DNA of 64,000 bases from Henckelia pumila (GCF_033568475.1 NC_133121.1:3224001-3288000); one strand, 5' to 3'; positions 19,098-30,962 are shown, numbered from the stretch's first letter. Numbers and translations: made by a program. The notes: generated by a model from the sequence alone, not told the origin.

Positions 19098-19110
19098 TGG
19101 TATCAGAGCC
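19098..19110 (+). other. Primer-binding site (initiator tRNA-Met type)
   Basis: TGGTATCAGAGCC lies 6 nt downstream of the left LTR. This complements the 3' end of plant initiator tRNA-Met, the commonest plant retrotransposon primer. Confidence 0.85.
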
Positions 19111-19779
19111 CGCCAGGTTCCATAATCCGGATGGAAAGAGCTTCTTGCTGAAAAAAATAAATAAATTTCAGTTGTGAAGCATCCCTAGTTCAGATAGACC
19201 AGCTGGGACAATAGACCAGTTGGGAGAGAAAGAATCCGATAAGACAAAATAGCTGGCTAATATAATAGATTTGTTAAGAGTAATCTTATTCTAGAATGAA
19301 CTTCAATTTTGTCCTTGAACGATTTATGGGATGTGCAAGTACTCCAATCAAGTTAGCTACAACCCGACACCAGTTAGCGCAAAGAACGTGGATAAAGAAG
19401 ATCCAATTGAAGTATACATGCCTGAAATGCGACATACTAAGATTATCACCAAAAGGAGAAATTTTTAAGTCATAGATCTGCCACACAATATCTTGTGTGT
19501 TTAACTAAGGAGAAAACATTTTAGTGTGATTCTAGTTAAGAGAAACTCAGTTAGATGAATTTAAGTTTGAACTATCTAACTATTGGAAAATATGGTTTTG
19601 GGATATATGAAGATAAGAATTCAATTATTAGTGATTTATCCAATAGGAATTTGGTTAGGTAATCCTCATAGACAGAATTAAGAAAAGTTCGGCTAAAAGA
19701 AGCATGCCGATAAGATGGGTTTTAGGGAACTTGATGGAACCAATTAAGGTAATTAAGTAAATTGGGTTCATGATCTTGA

Positions 19780-19970
19780 TGGGAAATTAAGAATGATTCA
19801 CTTGGGAAGATGAATTACTTGGGGACTAGAAATTAAGATTGAGAACAAGAATGAATCACTTGGGATCTAGTAAGTAAGATTTAGAATGAGAACGAATATT
19901 TTGGAGACAAGTAATTAAGATTGAGAGTGAGAAAGAACCATTTGGGAACTAGTGTTTATGTCTGATATAA
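19780..19970 (+). repeat. Degenerate tandem repeat of about 60 bp within the nested element
   Basis: Three or so diverged units each contain AATTAAGATTGAGA-like and GAATGA/GAACGA followed by CACTTGGGA/CATTTGGGAA and CTAG. They lie in the non-coding interior, between the primer-binding site and the coiled-coil ORF. Function unknown. Confidence 0.5.
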
Positions 19971-20518
19971 AATTTAAGACTGATATTTTGGCCTTAAGTT
20001 AGATTGATTTTGGGATTATTAATTAGCATACGTGTTTGATATAATTCTTTAAGCCATGATTTTTTTGGAATTTAAGTTAGACTAACATGACTAGGATATA
20101 TTTTGATTTCAAGGATATATCATCGGAATAACAAGACAATAATTTTTGGGATAGAAACTCTAATTCTGCTAATTTCCTTGATTTCTTAGGCTTCCAATTC
20201 ACATGAATATCTTCAAGATTTTCAATTATAAAAGATATTTAATAACCCGATTAAATGATCATTCCAATCCATTTTTATTTTCTTAATTTGGAAGACAATG
20301 ATTTCCAATTTTGAACCTCCTTATACCATATTTTCGAATTATAGTTAGTTAATTTGAAAATGAAATTTTATATTCTCATAATCCTTGATCAAATTCAATC
20401 AAGAATTGGGAGATGATTATGGTCATACTCCAAAGAAGATTTGAACTCAATTTAGGCATGAATTAAGGCCATTCAAATCAATATTATTATCCTACCAAAT
20501 TAGTCTCCCTTAGACACC

Positions 20519-20526
20519 TATATAAA
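20519..20526 (+). promoter_or_regulatory. TATA-like box before the coiled-coil ORF
   Basis: TATATAAA about 96 bp upstream of the ATG at 20622. A canonical AATAAA follows the ORF at about 21160. Together they suggest an internal transcription unit inside the retrotransposon. Not proven. Confidence 0.45.
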
Positions 20527-20621
20527 TCACTTTTATAGATGAAAGAAAGCACACCAAGCAACAATTTTACCCAAAATTTTGAGCAAGCCCCATCCTATTC
20601 CTCAAGCTCACTTTCGAGAAC

Positions 20622-21092
20622 ATGGCAAACCAAGCCAACGCATTTAGGGGTCTCGAAAATGAAATTGAGCAACTCAAGAGTACTATCGCGAGTTTGCTCC
20701 GTGACAAGGATGAGTTGAAGGAGGCTAGGGACAAATTTCAAAGAGAAGCGAGCCAACTCGCTTTTGATAAAAGATTTGCAGAAAAACAACTCAAGGATTA
20801 CAAGGAAGAGTTGCAAGAGGCGCAAAAGTATGGACTCCAAATGTTGACAACTGCTGAAGCATGGTGTGATCATTATAAGATCGCAAAACAATTAAGAGAT
20901 CAACTCCAACAGGAATTTGATGCATACAGACAATCAATGGAAAACCAGGTGAATCAATTTGGAGTTGATAGCCAAAATTTGGCTACTCAAGTTGTCAATT
21001 TACAAGGCCAAATGGAGAACTTGCAGCAGTTAGTGAATGCACGAGTGGAAGGAGCAAATGAAAAACCTATAGATGGAGAAATCGTAGATTAG
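20622..21092 (+). CDS. Coiled-coil protein of unknown function carried by the nested LTR element
   Basis: Intact single-exon ORF of 156 aa. It is almost wholly heptad-like: residues 10-65 and 88-145 are rich in Leu/Ile/Val at a/d spacing among Glu, Lys, Gln and Arg, with a less regular linker around 68-85 (GLQMLTTAEAWCDH). It has no zinc knuckle, protease or polymerase motif, so it is not gag or pol by motif. No signal peptide or membrane segment. It is the only sizeable sense-strand ORF between the LTRs and sits about 215 bp before the right LTR. It could be an accessory ORF of a Ty3/gypsy lineage, a captured host fragment, or a gag-like assembly protein without recognisable motifs. I do not recognise a family. 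Confidence 0.6.
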   Translation: MANQANAFRGLENEIEQLKSTIASLLRDKDELKEARDKFQREASQLAFDKRFAEKQLKDYKEELQEAQKYGLQMLTTAEAWCDHYKIAKQLRDQLQQEFDAYRQSMENQVNQFGVDSQNLATQVVNLQGQMENLQQLVNARVEGANEKPIDGEIVD

Positions 21093-21306
21093 GATGTCAT
21101 CGATATTCTATTTTTCGTTAGATTGTACTCCAACCTTTCCTTTTGAATTCTATGAAAATTAATAAATTTTGTTTTGATATATCATTGAAACCTATTTTTA
21201 GATAAAACATATCTAATTAGCAAATCATGGAGGAATTCTTGAAATACATTAGTGGGAGACCACGATTTAAGTTTTGAGGACGAAACTTCAAATAAGGAGG
21301 GTGGAA

Positions 21307-22684
21307 TGTAAAGATCAAGAAATTTACATGCATGCAATTTCAAAAGCAATTACACCAAGAGTTATGTAAGATTAATTATCTCAATTAATGTTGGCATTAA
21401 CTCAAGAAGTTGAAAAGCCAAAGGACAAACCATGAAACTCCCATCATCAATTATCATTATGGACATGATTAAGGACTTTTATGACCATTAAGAGTGTCCT
21501 TTCACCTTCTACTAAACCTCACCTATAAATAGAGCTCAAGGTTGAAGGAATTAGATACACCAAACCCAAGCTTTGCTCTCTCCATATCTCACAAAATTTA
21601 GTATCTATAGTGGTCGAGACTCTGCCTAATTTTCGAATCTGGAGTAGCTTGTGTTCAAAGCAAGTAGTCGAGCAAGAGTGCTGTTGAAAGTCCTGATCGA
21701 GGTGTCATCCAATTTCGAGTTAGAGTTCTGACCAAAGATCCAATATACTTCAATTTTTGTGGGAATCATGTAAGTGGGTTTTTATTTCTTTAATCCATCT
21801 TTGTTTCAATTCGATGGAAATCATTGAGTCTTGTTTCTATTGGACTCTTTTTGTTAATTTTGATTCTCTAAGCATTATTCTAAGAAACCATCGAAATCTT
21901 TGTTTGAGCTTATTCTTGTTTGAAATCACCAAGTATCTGTTTCAAGTTTTGATCGTACACTGTTTGTTTTATGTCCTTTGATTTCGTTTCATGTTTCATT
22001 CTGTACGATTCCTCTGTTATGCAATGAGATCTTGAAATGCACTGTTAGGATTCAAATTAAGAAATGGTAAGGAAATTCCGAAAACATGATATGATAAGAC
22101 CCTGATGCGGTGGGTTATAATAACCGTTTAAGGCCTCGTCCCCTTAGAGGAGTAACAATTAGGGACTGATCAGTAGCCAAGGATTAACGAGATGAATAAC
22201 AGTGCTATGTCTAAGTTATGCTTCAGTTATGATTTGTCTTGATGCTTTGTTTCGAATTCTGTTTGTCTCATATCTTGACTCCTGTTGCGATATGTTTGGA
22301 ACATGTCTTCTTTTGAATTCGTATCATGTATATATATATTCGAAACTTGTGTGTACGATTGGCCCCCACTTGCTGAGTGTTTCTCAAAACACTCACCCTT
22401 TTACTCTCCCCCCCAGATAAGAATGAAGATGAGTTAGATGACGAAGAACAGAATATGTTCTGGGGTTGGTGATGACGGATCAGTTCAAGTTGAAGAAATA
22501 TTTTTTTACTTTAAATTTCAATTTCGCTTCCGCATTGTCGCACTTGTGTTTTTCTATGTAAAAACAGTTATAGTTTATGAAACAGACTGGTTTTTGGCAA
22601 GATTTGTACTACGAGGCTTGTTGTTTCAATGTTAAATTGTTAAACAACGCCGATGTCAACTAGGCCCGGTTCCGGGGCGTGACA
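21307..22684 (+). repeat. 3' LTR of the nested element
   Basis: 1,378 bp, preceded by the purine tract AAGGAGGGTGGAA (about 21294-21306). Nearly identical to the left LTR. It ends GGGGCGTGACA, followed by target duplication CATAC. Confidence 0.9.
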
Positions 22685-22689
22685 CATAC

Positions 22690-24840
22690 CATCCCGGACG
22701 TGCCATTATTGAAACCAGGAGGCATGCTCATGTACACCTCTTCCTACAAATCTCCATGTAAGAAAGCATTATGAACATCCATTTGATGAAGCTCCCAATT
22801 TTTAGCTGCTGCCACTGCCAGGAAAGTACGGACGGTGACCATTTTTGCCACAGGCGCAAACGTTTCATGGTAGTCAATCCCTTCAAGCTGTCGATTCCCC
22901 AGAATCACCAATCGCGCTTTGTAGCGCTCGATAGTGCCATCTGCATTGTATTTAATCTTGTATACCCACTTACAATTGATGGCTCGTTTGCCCTGCGGCA
23001 AGGGTTCTACAGTCCAAGTTCCATTAGTCTCCAAAGCCTGTATTTCTTGCTGCATCGCATCTCGCCAGTGTCTATCTTTGACGGCTGTACCAAACGATTT
23101 TGGTTCCACACCTGCAGTGACAGCTGCCAAGAAAGCACGATGTCGCACAGAAAATTTGTCACAATTTACATAATGTGTTATAAGATAAGGATTACCTGAG
23201 GATTGCATATGGTCAGGTGAGCGTGGAGAGGGGCTCAATGACAAAGTGTACTTCTGAACTGTGTGCAAGACATAATCATGTAAGCGAGTGGATTCGCGGC
23301 GCTGCCTGTGACCACGCCCCAGTGGTTCTGGAATATCATGTACAACATCCCCATCGATACCCCCCTTAACTTCGGAGACCTCGACAACTTGAGCCTCAAC
23401 AAGTTGTCCTCCTGTTATTTCTGTATCACCACGAGGCCTGGTTTCGTGTTCGGGCATTCCGGAGATCATTTCTTCTTCACCAAAAGAGTCATCAATCCGA
23501 TGGATGTCAATTGTGTCATGTGAAACTTTACTCTCGTAAGGAAACTCTTGTTCGAAAAAAACATCTCTCGAAACAAAGAACTCCTTAGAATCAAGATCAT
23601 ACAAACTTCATCCTTTCTTCCCAAATGGGTACCCAACAAAGATGCATTTTCTACTGCGACTAGCAAATTTATCACCACCATGTTTTTTATTATGAGCATA
23701 AGCCAAGCAACCAAATACTCGGACATTCTTATAGGAAGGAACAACACCAAATAATAAATCGTAAGGTGTTTTACCTTCGAGTAAAGTAGAAGGGGTACGA
23801 TTAATCAAATACACCGCAGTCAAAACGCACTCGCCCCAAAACTCAATAGACAGATTCGCTTGGAAACGCAGCGATCGTGCAACATTGAGGATGTGACGAT
23901 GTTTACGTTCCACTCTGCCATTTTGTTGAGGAGTCCCAACACACGAAGTTTGATGTATGATTCCGCTTTCCACAAAGTACTGAGTCAAACAAGTAAACTC
24001 AGTTCCATTATCACTTCGCACGATTTTCACATGTGCATTGAATTGTCTGTGTATCATAGTGATAAAGTTTCTAAGAGTTGGTCCCACTTTGGCTTTACTA
24101 TTCAACAAATAGACCCATACACCTTTCGAGTGATCATCAACAATTGTCAAGAAATAATGTGCACCACAAAAAGTCGGAGTTTTATATGGACCCCACAAAT
24201 CACAGTGAATCATCTCAAAAATATTAAAAGCCTTATTATTACTCAACAAAAATTCTCCTCGACAATGTTTTGCTCGTAGACAAACATCACAATGCTTAAC
24301 AGAATCACTACAAGTTCCTTTAACAACCGGTAATAACTGAATGATTTTACTAGCAGGATGTCCCAACCTTCGATGCCACAGTTCAAAGGTGTCCCTCCTT
24401 GCTGTATTCAAAGCTCTGGCTGGCACTGTCCCGCTGAAATAGTAAAGCCCCTCACGCTGTTCACCCGCACCAATCAGCATCCTCGAATTGCGGTCCTACA
24501 TAACACAAAGTTTATCAGTAAATTGAACTACACAATTCAACTCGGCGGTCAGTTGTGATACTGAAATCAAGCTACACTTCAAGTTGGGTACATATAACAC
24601 ATTGTTTAATTTCAAATAGTCATTTAACACTACAGTCCCGCTTTCTTCGGCTAGTGCTTCGTTTCCATCCGGCAGCCCAACTGGGCATGCAAGAATTTTC
24701 GCCACGCAACTGATCAAATCGAGTCTTCCCATCATATGATGAGAGGCTCCACTGTCAATTATCCACTCCACTGTTTTATGCTTACCATTTAGTCTTCCTG
24801 GATTTTCCTCCTTTTGTGTACAGAAGATTCAACAACAAAT
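22690..24840 (-). pseudogene. Copia polyprotein middle part: protease, integrase, RT N-terminal half
   Basis: Minus-strand order: aspartic protease with DSGASHHM near 24755; integrase zinc-binding HRRLGHP and CDVCLRAKH; integrase core with DLWGP, VDDHSKG and SDNGTEF; GTPQQNG-RVERKHRHI; then RT with the QMDVHNAFLHGDL region. Breaks: stop TAG at 24498-24496 between protease and integrase, TGA at 23610-23608 after the integrase region, TAG at 22746-22744 early in RT, and loss of frame relative to gag between about 24842 and 24790. The reading is cut at 22690 by the nested element. Confidence 0.92.
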
Positions 24841-24841
24841 T

Positions 24842-25924
24842 TCACTGCTCACTGCTTAACCCACTCACTTCACTTCTGTCAGCTTCGGTTAATTGTCCAT
24901 GAGTTATGCTGCCTTGTCCCGTCACCTGGGCTGCAGCGGCATTAGCTCGAGATTGGGATCCACGACCCCTCCCTCCAGTCGCATTACCAGAAGGTCGTTG
25001 TCCACTTTGTGCACGGCTTGCTGCGCCACGCCCTCTTCCTCTAGGCCTGTCTCCCCACCAATCGGGATAACCAATCAATTCAAAGCATGAACCCGCATCA
25101 TGACCGGTTCTCTTGCAACTCGAGCACGCCACAAGTTTCTCCTTACCATCTGCTCGGCTTTTAGAAAAGCTAGGAGTTTGAATCGCAAAAGCCATGGCCT
25201 CACTTCGATGTTCTTTTCCTCGAGTTATATCCCGTACTCGCTCTTCTTGTATGATCATAGCATATGCACGATTCAGATTCGGGAGTGGTTCAGTGCTCAA
25301 GATATTCGAGCGCACTGTGCCATAAGTGGTGTCATCCAACCCCATCAAAAATTGATAAAGTCTTTCCTCTTCACGCCTTTTATCTAAATCTGCTCCGATG
25401 TTGCACTTGCATCCTCCACAGCAACAGGATGGGCGTTGTTCATAATTTCCCAATTCTTCCCAAATCATCTTCAACTTGGCATAGTAATTCATAACAGACA
25501 TGTCTTGTTGTTTGCATTCAACCAACTCACATTTGAGTTGTTGAATTCTCGGTCCGTTTCCGACAGAGAATCGTTCTTTGATATCGTCCCACAGTTCTTT
25601 CGCAACTTCCATGTAGGTGATGGTTGAGCGTAGAGTTGGTTCAATTGTATTCAAGATCCATGACACCAACATAGAATTGACAGTCCACCAATCTTCTTGT
25701 TCCGCAGAATCAGTGGGAGATATCTTCATCGAACCATCGATGAATCCAAACTTTTTCTTGGCCCGTAACGCCGTCTTCATGGCTCGTGACCATTCATCAT
25801 AATTCTCACCTTTTAGTTGAACTTGTGTGATGATGTTTCCCGGGTTGTCGCTGGCAGAAAGATATAATGGAGATGTGAGCTTCGAAGACACACTGTCTCC
25901 TTCTTTCTTCTTGTCGTCAGCCAT
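24842..25924 (-). pseudogene. Copia gag region
   Basis: An open 360-aa frame from ATG 25924, 7 bp inside the primer-binding site border. It has the copia gag N-terminal fold signature (KGENYDEWSRAM, then IQQLKCEL and MNYYAKLK) and a CCHC zinc knuckle (C-x2-C-x4-H-x4-C, CSSCKRTGHDAGSC). The C-terminal tail is RGRG-rich. Intact copia elements read gag and pol as one frame; here the frame closes at 24842 before the protease, so it is counted as broken. It might still be translated alone. Confidence 0.88.
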
Positions 25925-25930
25925 GTTTAT

Positions 25931-25943
25931 GGCTCTGATACCA
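25931..25943 (-). other. Copia primer-binding site
   Basis: On the minus strand TGGTATCAGAGCC directly follows the 5' LTR terminus (...TTACA). Same initiator-tRNA-Met type as in the nested element. Confidence 0.85.
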
Positions 25944-26139
25944 TGTAAGAAACAATATGTTTGAATGAGAATTCTGACTCCTTCATTCAGAATATCGCAA
26001 GATTAAATACATGCTTGAGTACAAAGAAGTTGCAAAAAATAAGCACAATTAAATCTCCTAAACTAAAGAAAGAATATATACGAAAATATAGACAACGTAA
26101 TAAACATTACAACTACATACAACTACATTATTGCCAATA
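25944..26139 (-). repeat. Copia 5' LTR
   Basis: 196 bp, ending in TTACA beside the primer-binding site. The outer end reads TATTGGCAATAATG, or TGGCAATAATG if the TG rule is applied (border 26136). Full length compared with the 101-bp partner. Confidence 0.85.
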
Positions 26140-29107
26140 AAAAAAAAAACCCGTTCGATGATAAACTGTTCGTATGCACGCTTTAGTTTAGCAATTTGCC
26201 AATTTCTGTGTTTAATTTATTACTTACGTACATCAAGAGTGACAAATTATACCTGATTCTAAATGGGAATGAATCCATTTAATATTTCTTTGGCACACTT
26301 TAGACTTGTAACTTTATGCTTACAAAGGCATCGACGTTCTCTTTTTCTTTCACTACCATATGATTAAGTCGAACCTTAAAAGTTAGAATGTTTCAAAGAT
26401 ATCAGGATTGGTAGAGTAAATGAGTGTTTGGTCAATAGTTATGAGTTATAACTTTATACATGATTTGCCTAGTGAAGTTCAATTCATATGGTTAGTGTGA
26501 TTTACATGTTACTATAGGTTAACATAAAATTAGATTTACCAAGTGTGAATCGAAGAACTATGATTACATGTTGCATCGTTATTAAAATACATATTAAAAA
26601 AAGAACCTTAACATATTTATAATTAATACTATAATACAACACCCAATTTAGTTTTTTTTATTTAAAAAAAGACTATCTCGTTAAAGCTAAAGTGCATGCA
26701 TGTTTACCTAATTAAATTAAAGAGAATAATTAATTAGATTGGTAACTTTGTAAAGGGACCATCAAATCAATAAGTTGTCTCAATTATTTAGAATCTTTAT
26801 AGTTTATCCTATTTTCAATATTATATTTACCATACAACACAAAAAAAATTAAATCTTTAACTCATATATAATTTATTGAAGAAACATTTTCATTATTAGT
26901 GAATAATGCGTTTTTGTGCCTTTTATATAATTTAATTAAAAGAGAAATTAAATTTTGTTATTTTGTGATTTTGGTTTCAATGTGTCAGTGTCTTCTTATT
27001 TTTGGAAATTTAATTATTTATTTTTAATCGGAAATGCTAATATGATTCTACACATGTCAGTATTGTATTGGTGTCATATTAGCGTCATATCGAAAAAAAA
27101 TTTAAATTACCATAAAAAAATATAACAGATTAAGACTAAAATTTGACAATTTAGATAACTAAAATCGAAAATAGACAAACATTGAGGGGAAAAAATAAGA
27201 ATAATCAATTTTGCATTTAATTAAATTGTTCTTTGCATGATTATTCTAATTATGTAAAACTCCAAAAATTATTTTGAGGTGTTTAGGTACATTTTGAGTA
27301 ATTGAATTAATAATACAATAAAATAACAATATTCAGAAAAGTACATAAATATTTAAAATAAAATAAGTAACTTAAAATACTAAATTAGTTATTAAAACAA
27401 TTAATATTGTATGTTAAAAAAACATGTGCGAAATATTTTGCAACACATTATATTATGTCACTTGTCTTAAATTTGACAAATTAGGAAAAAATTGTCTAAA
27501 ATCTAAATATCGTAGTTAGGGAGAATAATCTAAATAATTTATGTTAATTTCAATTTAAAAGGTATAAGAGATTAAATATAAATATTAAATAAATTATTAG
27601 GGTAACCAAATTGATTAGTTCGGGCCAGTTTTTAATTGGGTTGACTGATTTTTATGTCTGTCCGATTCGATGCAACTTGGGCTTAACATCTCTGTAAATG
27701 GTCTCAAATGTAGGTATAAACCAATAGTCCCATGGTTTGGACTTTTCCCGGAAATATCCACTGGGCTCTGTACCCGATATCCACTTACCGGAATTTTAAT
27801 TCAGAATTCAATTTGTTTGAAAATTACACTGCTCTGTTTGGATTAAAATTTCATGTTTTGTGTCACCATCTTTGTGGTTGAGATTAGAAAGTACGAAAGT
27901 CTATTTAATTTTTTTTTGACACAAAAGTCTATTTAAATTTTAAATATCACAGTAAATTACTTGACCAATTCTCTATGAACTTTTCTTCAAAAAAATATTT
28001 GAACTTACCAGTTGTAGCTAATGACAAGCAACAAATGTGGATCCAAAATCCTCAATTTCCCACCAATGTGAATAATGATTCATGACACCCACAACTAACA
28101 AAATCCCAAAAATATAAGCCCCAAATATATTTTCCAAGATTCTTCGTAGCTTATCTATATTTATATCTTTTTTAATATGATGATAAAAATATATATTTTG
28201 TCACTTAGTGTTTGCGGAGCACGCTAAATATATTATTCTCGTCCAAAAAGTTATAATTTGGATTTCCAAATCTTTGTGAACGTGCGTTGAATGCTTGATA
28301 TTTGTAATCGTGTGTGTAAACTTCATCACTTATATCAATTTTTTATTTCGTTTTTTTATTAAACTTTTATGGTATTATGTATATATTATTTGCTACTAAG
28401 ATCATTTTTTTAAGTGAACGTGTTGCAATTAACTCTTAATTTATTTTTTTTCTTCAAGAAGAAAGAAATTCAACGAACAATTTTGATATGCTGCTCACCT
28501 AGTGCATGTGTCCACTTCTATGCTTACTATTGAGATGAAACTCAACTATTTGACCTACAATTCATCACATCCAATAGATGAGTGTCATGTCGATCAATAA
28601 AAATGTTAAAAAAATTAATATAAATCAATAATACAAGCGCAATCACTGATTATTTTATCCAATAATACAAATGAAAAGCTCAATTATTTGATCTGTTCAA
28701 GTCCCCATCTCGAAACATAAAACTATGTCGGCGTGAAGCCACCGAGAATCCCATTAATATATGCCATGCTTCCGAAATATAGTTGGTCGATCGATATTAA
28801 TCAATAAAATAAAATAAAATAAAATAAAGCAAATAGGATCGACTCAATCTATATTTTAATAAAATAAAATAAATAGGATCGACTCTATCTCTATTTAATT
28901 TTAAAAAAATATATCCTACAACGCTCGCCATACCCAATAAATAAAGCCAAAAAACCGATGTGATGACATAATTAATGTACTCACATGCACAAACAAATTG
29001 TCAAATCCCATTCGATTTTCACCACAAATTCTCTAATTTAATTTATTCAGTTACATGCACGAGTGTGAGATATTTGCAATAAATAAACTCATTATAACAG
29101 TAAAAGA
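26140..29107. other. AT-rich intergenic region
   Basis: About 3 kb of AT-rich spacer between the copia element and the B-box gene. A small local repeat holds AATAGGATCGACTC twice (about 28831 and 28873), each next to an AAAATAAAAT tract. I see no gene and no transposon ends; the last few hundred bases should contain the B-box promoter. Confidence 0.4.
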
Positions 29108-29893
29108 ATGAAAATCCAGTGTGACGAATGTGGGAGAGAAGCATATGTTTTCTGCACTGCGGATGAGGCAGCCCTTTGTAGCAACTGCGACGCTCAAGTT
29201 CATAATGCCAACAAGCTCGCCGCCAAGCACCACCGCTTCGCCCTTCAACGCAACCACCGCGAGTTCAAAGAGTTTCCGCTCTGCGACGTCTGTCAGGTTA
29301 TATATCACCAAAGTTTTTGTACATGAACATGTGATATGACAATCTAACATGCATATATATATATATATATATGCATATTTTACGAGATTTTTATGCATAC
29401 TGTTGTGTTGTATTACATATAGGGAAAGAGAGCATTGCTGTTTTGTAAAGAAGACAGGGCTTTGCTTTGCAAAGAGTGTGACCTTCCCATACACAGAGCC
29501 AACCAACACACCAGAACACATAGCAGATTTCTTCTCACCCGCGGACTCGAGATTTCGGCTGCTGGTTTTGAATCTGATCAAACTGCCACATGCACCAGCA
29601 ATGATACAGATTTGAGGTTGGATTTGATTTCGAATCCAAATTGTTCAGAATCAATATCGAGTGATCACAGGTGTGTAAACGAATCGAGCCAGCCGGTTAG
29701 CCAGCGGGGTTCGGCTTCAACTAGTAGCATACCAGAGTATCTGATGGAGACTTCACCTGGTTGGCATTTTGAAGATTTGCTGGATGGCACAGCTTCTCCT
29801 TCTGGTTACTGTAATATATTTTTATTTTAATTTTGTTATGATATTTATATCGCTGATATATTAAGATGGAAATTTAATTTTGCAGATATGTGA
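29108..29893 (+). CDS. Double B-box zinc-finger protein (BBX class IV)
   Basis: Three exons: 29108-29296, 29423-29810 and 29886-29893, 194 aa; the last exon adds only the end of a Tyr codon, Met and stop. B-box 1 has ligands C5, C8, C16, D19, C24, C27, H32 and H41. B-box 2 has C59, C62, C71, D74, C79, C82, H87 and H96; the intron falls exactly inside B-box 2. No CCT domain follows, which places it in class IV (BBX18-25). The motif EYLMETSPGWHFEDLL (residues 168-183) matches the C-terminal signature of BBX18-BBX22-like proteins. Members act in photomorphogenesis with HY5, COP1 or PIFs; the precise role here is unknown. The tail after that motif is very short. The final mini-exon is the least certain part: without splicing the frame ends five codons later. 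Confidence 0.9.
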
Positions 29894-30962
29894 TCAAATG
29901 TGAGAGACTACATACAGAAGAACAGGGAAGCAAAATTTCATGATTGTGTGGACCAGATATATCGTTGAGTTTAGACGGCATGACTCATGAATGTTTATCT
30001 AATAGGATAGATATCTTAGTAGAATATGTTACATGTATTCTGTGAGACGGGTCGATCTGATCCATATTTTCAATGAAAAATAATATTTTTAACATAAAAA
30101 TAAAACATTTTCCATGAATAGAGTTTGAGATATATCTCACAAAATTGATTCATTAGACAACCCAAATAATGTAATTTTTAAAGATATATAAATTTTTTAT
30201 TTTAAAATTTTTTGATAGAAAAATAAACCAGACACCAATGTCATCATAATTAGTATAAAATACGAAATTAAAATAATTAAGCCAAATAATTTATTTATGT
30301 TAAAAAATATATATTAATAAATGTTGATTTATAGACGATATTAAATATGTCATTGTCTAAAATTATATATATTTTGAAACAAAAACGATTTTCATTATTC
30401 CACATGAATAGTGTTGATAGGCCAGCCGTATTTTCATAATTTCTTACTTTTCCTAGTTTTATTTCAACTTTCCTCTTTTCTGAATAGTTGGTATGCGCAA
30501 ACGAGGAACCCAATAAATTTTGTAGATTCAAGTCCATTGATTTTGGAGTTGAATCTCAAAATAAATCAAAACAAAAAATGAACAAAAATGAAACTTTACA
30601 TGTGATTTTTCAACTTCCTAGATCGCCACTATCTTACTAATGAAACTCATATCTTTTAGAGTGGACCTCTTTGTTGAATATGAACGATTCATGTCTCGAT
30701 CAACTTGCAAAAAATCAAGGTTATTTATATCAGCAGTCAAATGACTTTGTCAAGGAAAAAAAAGGAAGAAGAAGTGATTTTCCACAAATAATCTACATTT
30801 ACATCATATTGAGGAATCACACACAGCAAGGGCCCAAAAGCTTACACGATTATTTTGTAGAGGAACAAACTTGAATGGTTCATCCAGAGGAGATTTCTCG
30901 GTTTTGGGCCGTGTCTCATGCTTATTTTCAGCTGTCAAAAGTTCACCAAATCACCATCGGAG
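29894..30962. other. Intergenic region between convergent BBX and TIM14 genes
   Basis: 3' UTRs of both genes and AT-rich spacer. The ORF near 30671-30874 has no family resemblance. Nothing else recognised. Confidence 0.4.

Larger units (their letters stand above)
17713..22684 (+). mobile_element. Non-autonomous LTR retrotransposon (LARD-like) nested in copia RT
   Basis: Two long LTRs (17713-19091 and 21307-22684) begin TGTAAAG and end GCGTGACA. The 5-bp target duplication CATAC (17708-17712 and 22685-22689) is exact. A primer-binding site follows the left LTR by 6 nt and a purine tract precedes the right LTR, so it reads left to right. The 2.2 kb interior has no gag, protease, RT or integrase and holds one coiled-coil ORF (20622-21092). 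The sequence GAGGACGAAAC before the purine tract resembles Ty3/gypsy 3' ends, so a gypsy parent is likely (inference). By eye the LTRs differ at only about a dozen positions, so the insertion is recent. Confidence 0.9.
16487..26139 (-). mobile_element. Degenerate Ty1/copia retrotransposon, split by a nested element
   Basis: Oriented right to left: 5' LTR 25944-26139, primer-binding site 25931-25943, gag, protease, integrase, RT/RNase H, purine tract 16588-16600, 3' LTR 16487-16587. Without the 4,977-bp insertion (element plus target duplication) it is about 4.7 kb, normal for copia. The order PR-INT-RT-RNaseH confirms Ty1/copia; the short LTRs suggest the Ale/Retrofit lineage (inference). Flanking A tracts prevent a firm 5-bp target duplication. 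Three internal stops, a gag/protease frame change and the insertion make it non-autonomous now. Confidence 0.93.

Noticed and set aside
22771-24279. Several plus-strand ORFs of 79-142 aa
   Set aside because: They are shadows of the copia integrase and RT coding on the minus strand.
29051-29581. 176-aa minus-strand ORF across the B-box gene
   Set aside because: It is antisense to B-box exons 1 and 2, which carry complete zinc-ligand sets; no family resemblance.
30671-30874. 67-aa ORF between the B-box and TIM14 genes
   Set aside because: AT-rich, no recognisable domain, no splice partner and no conserved motif.
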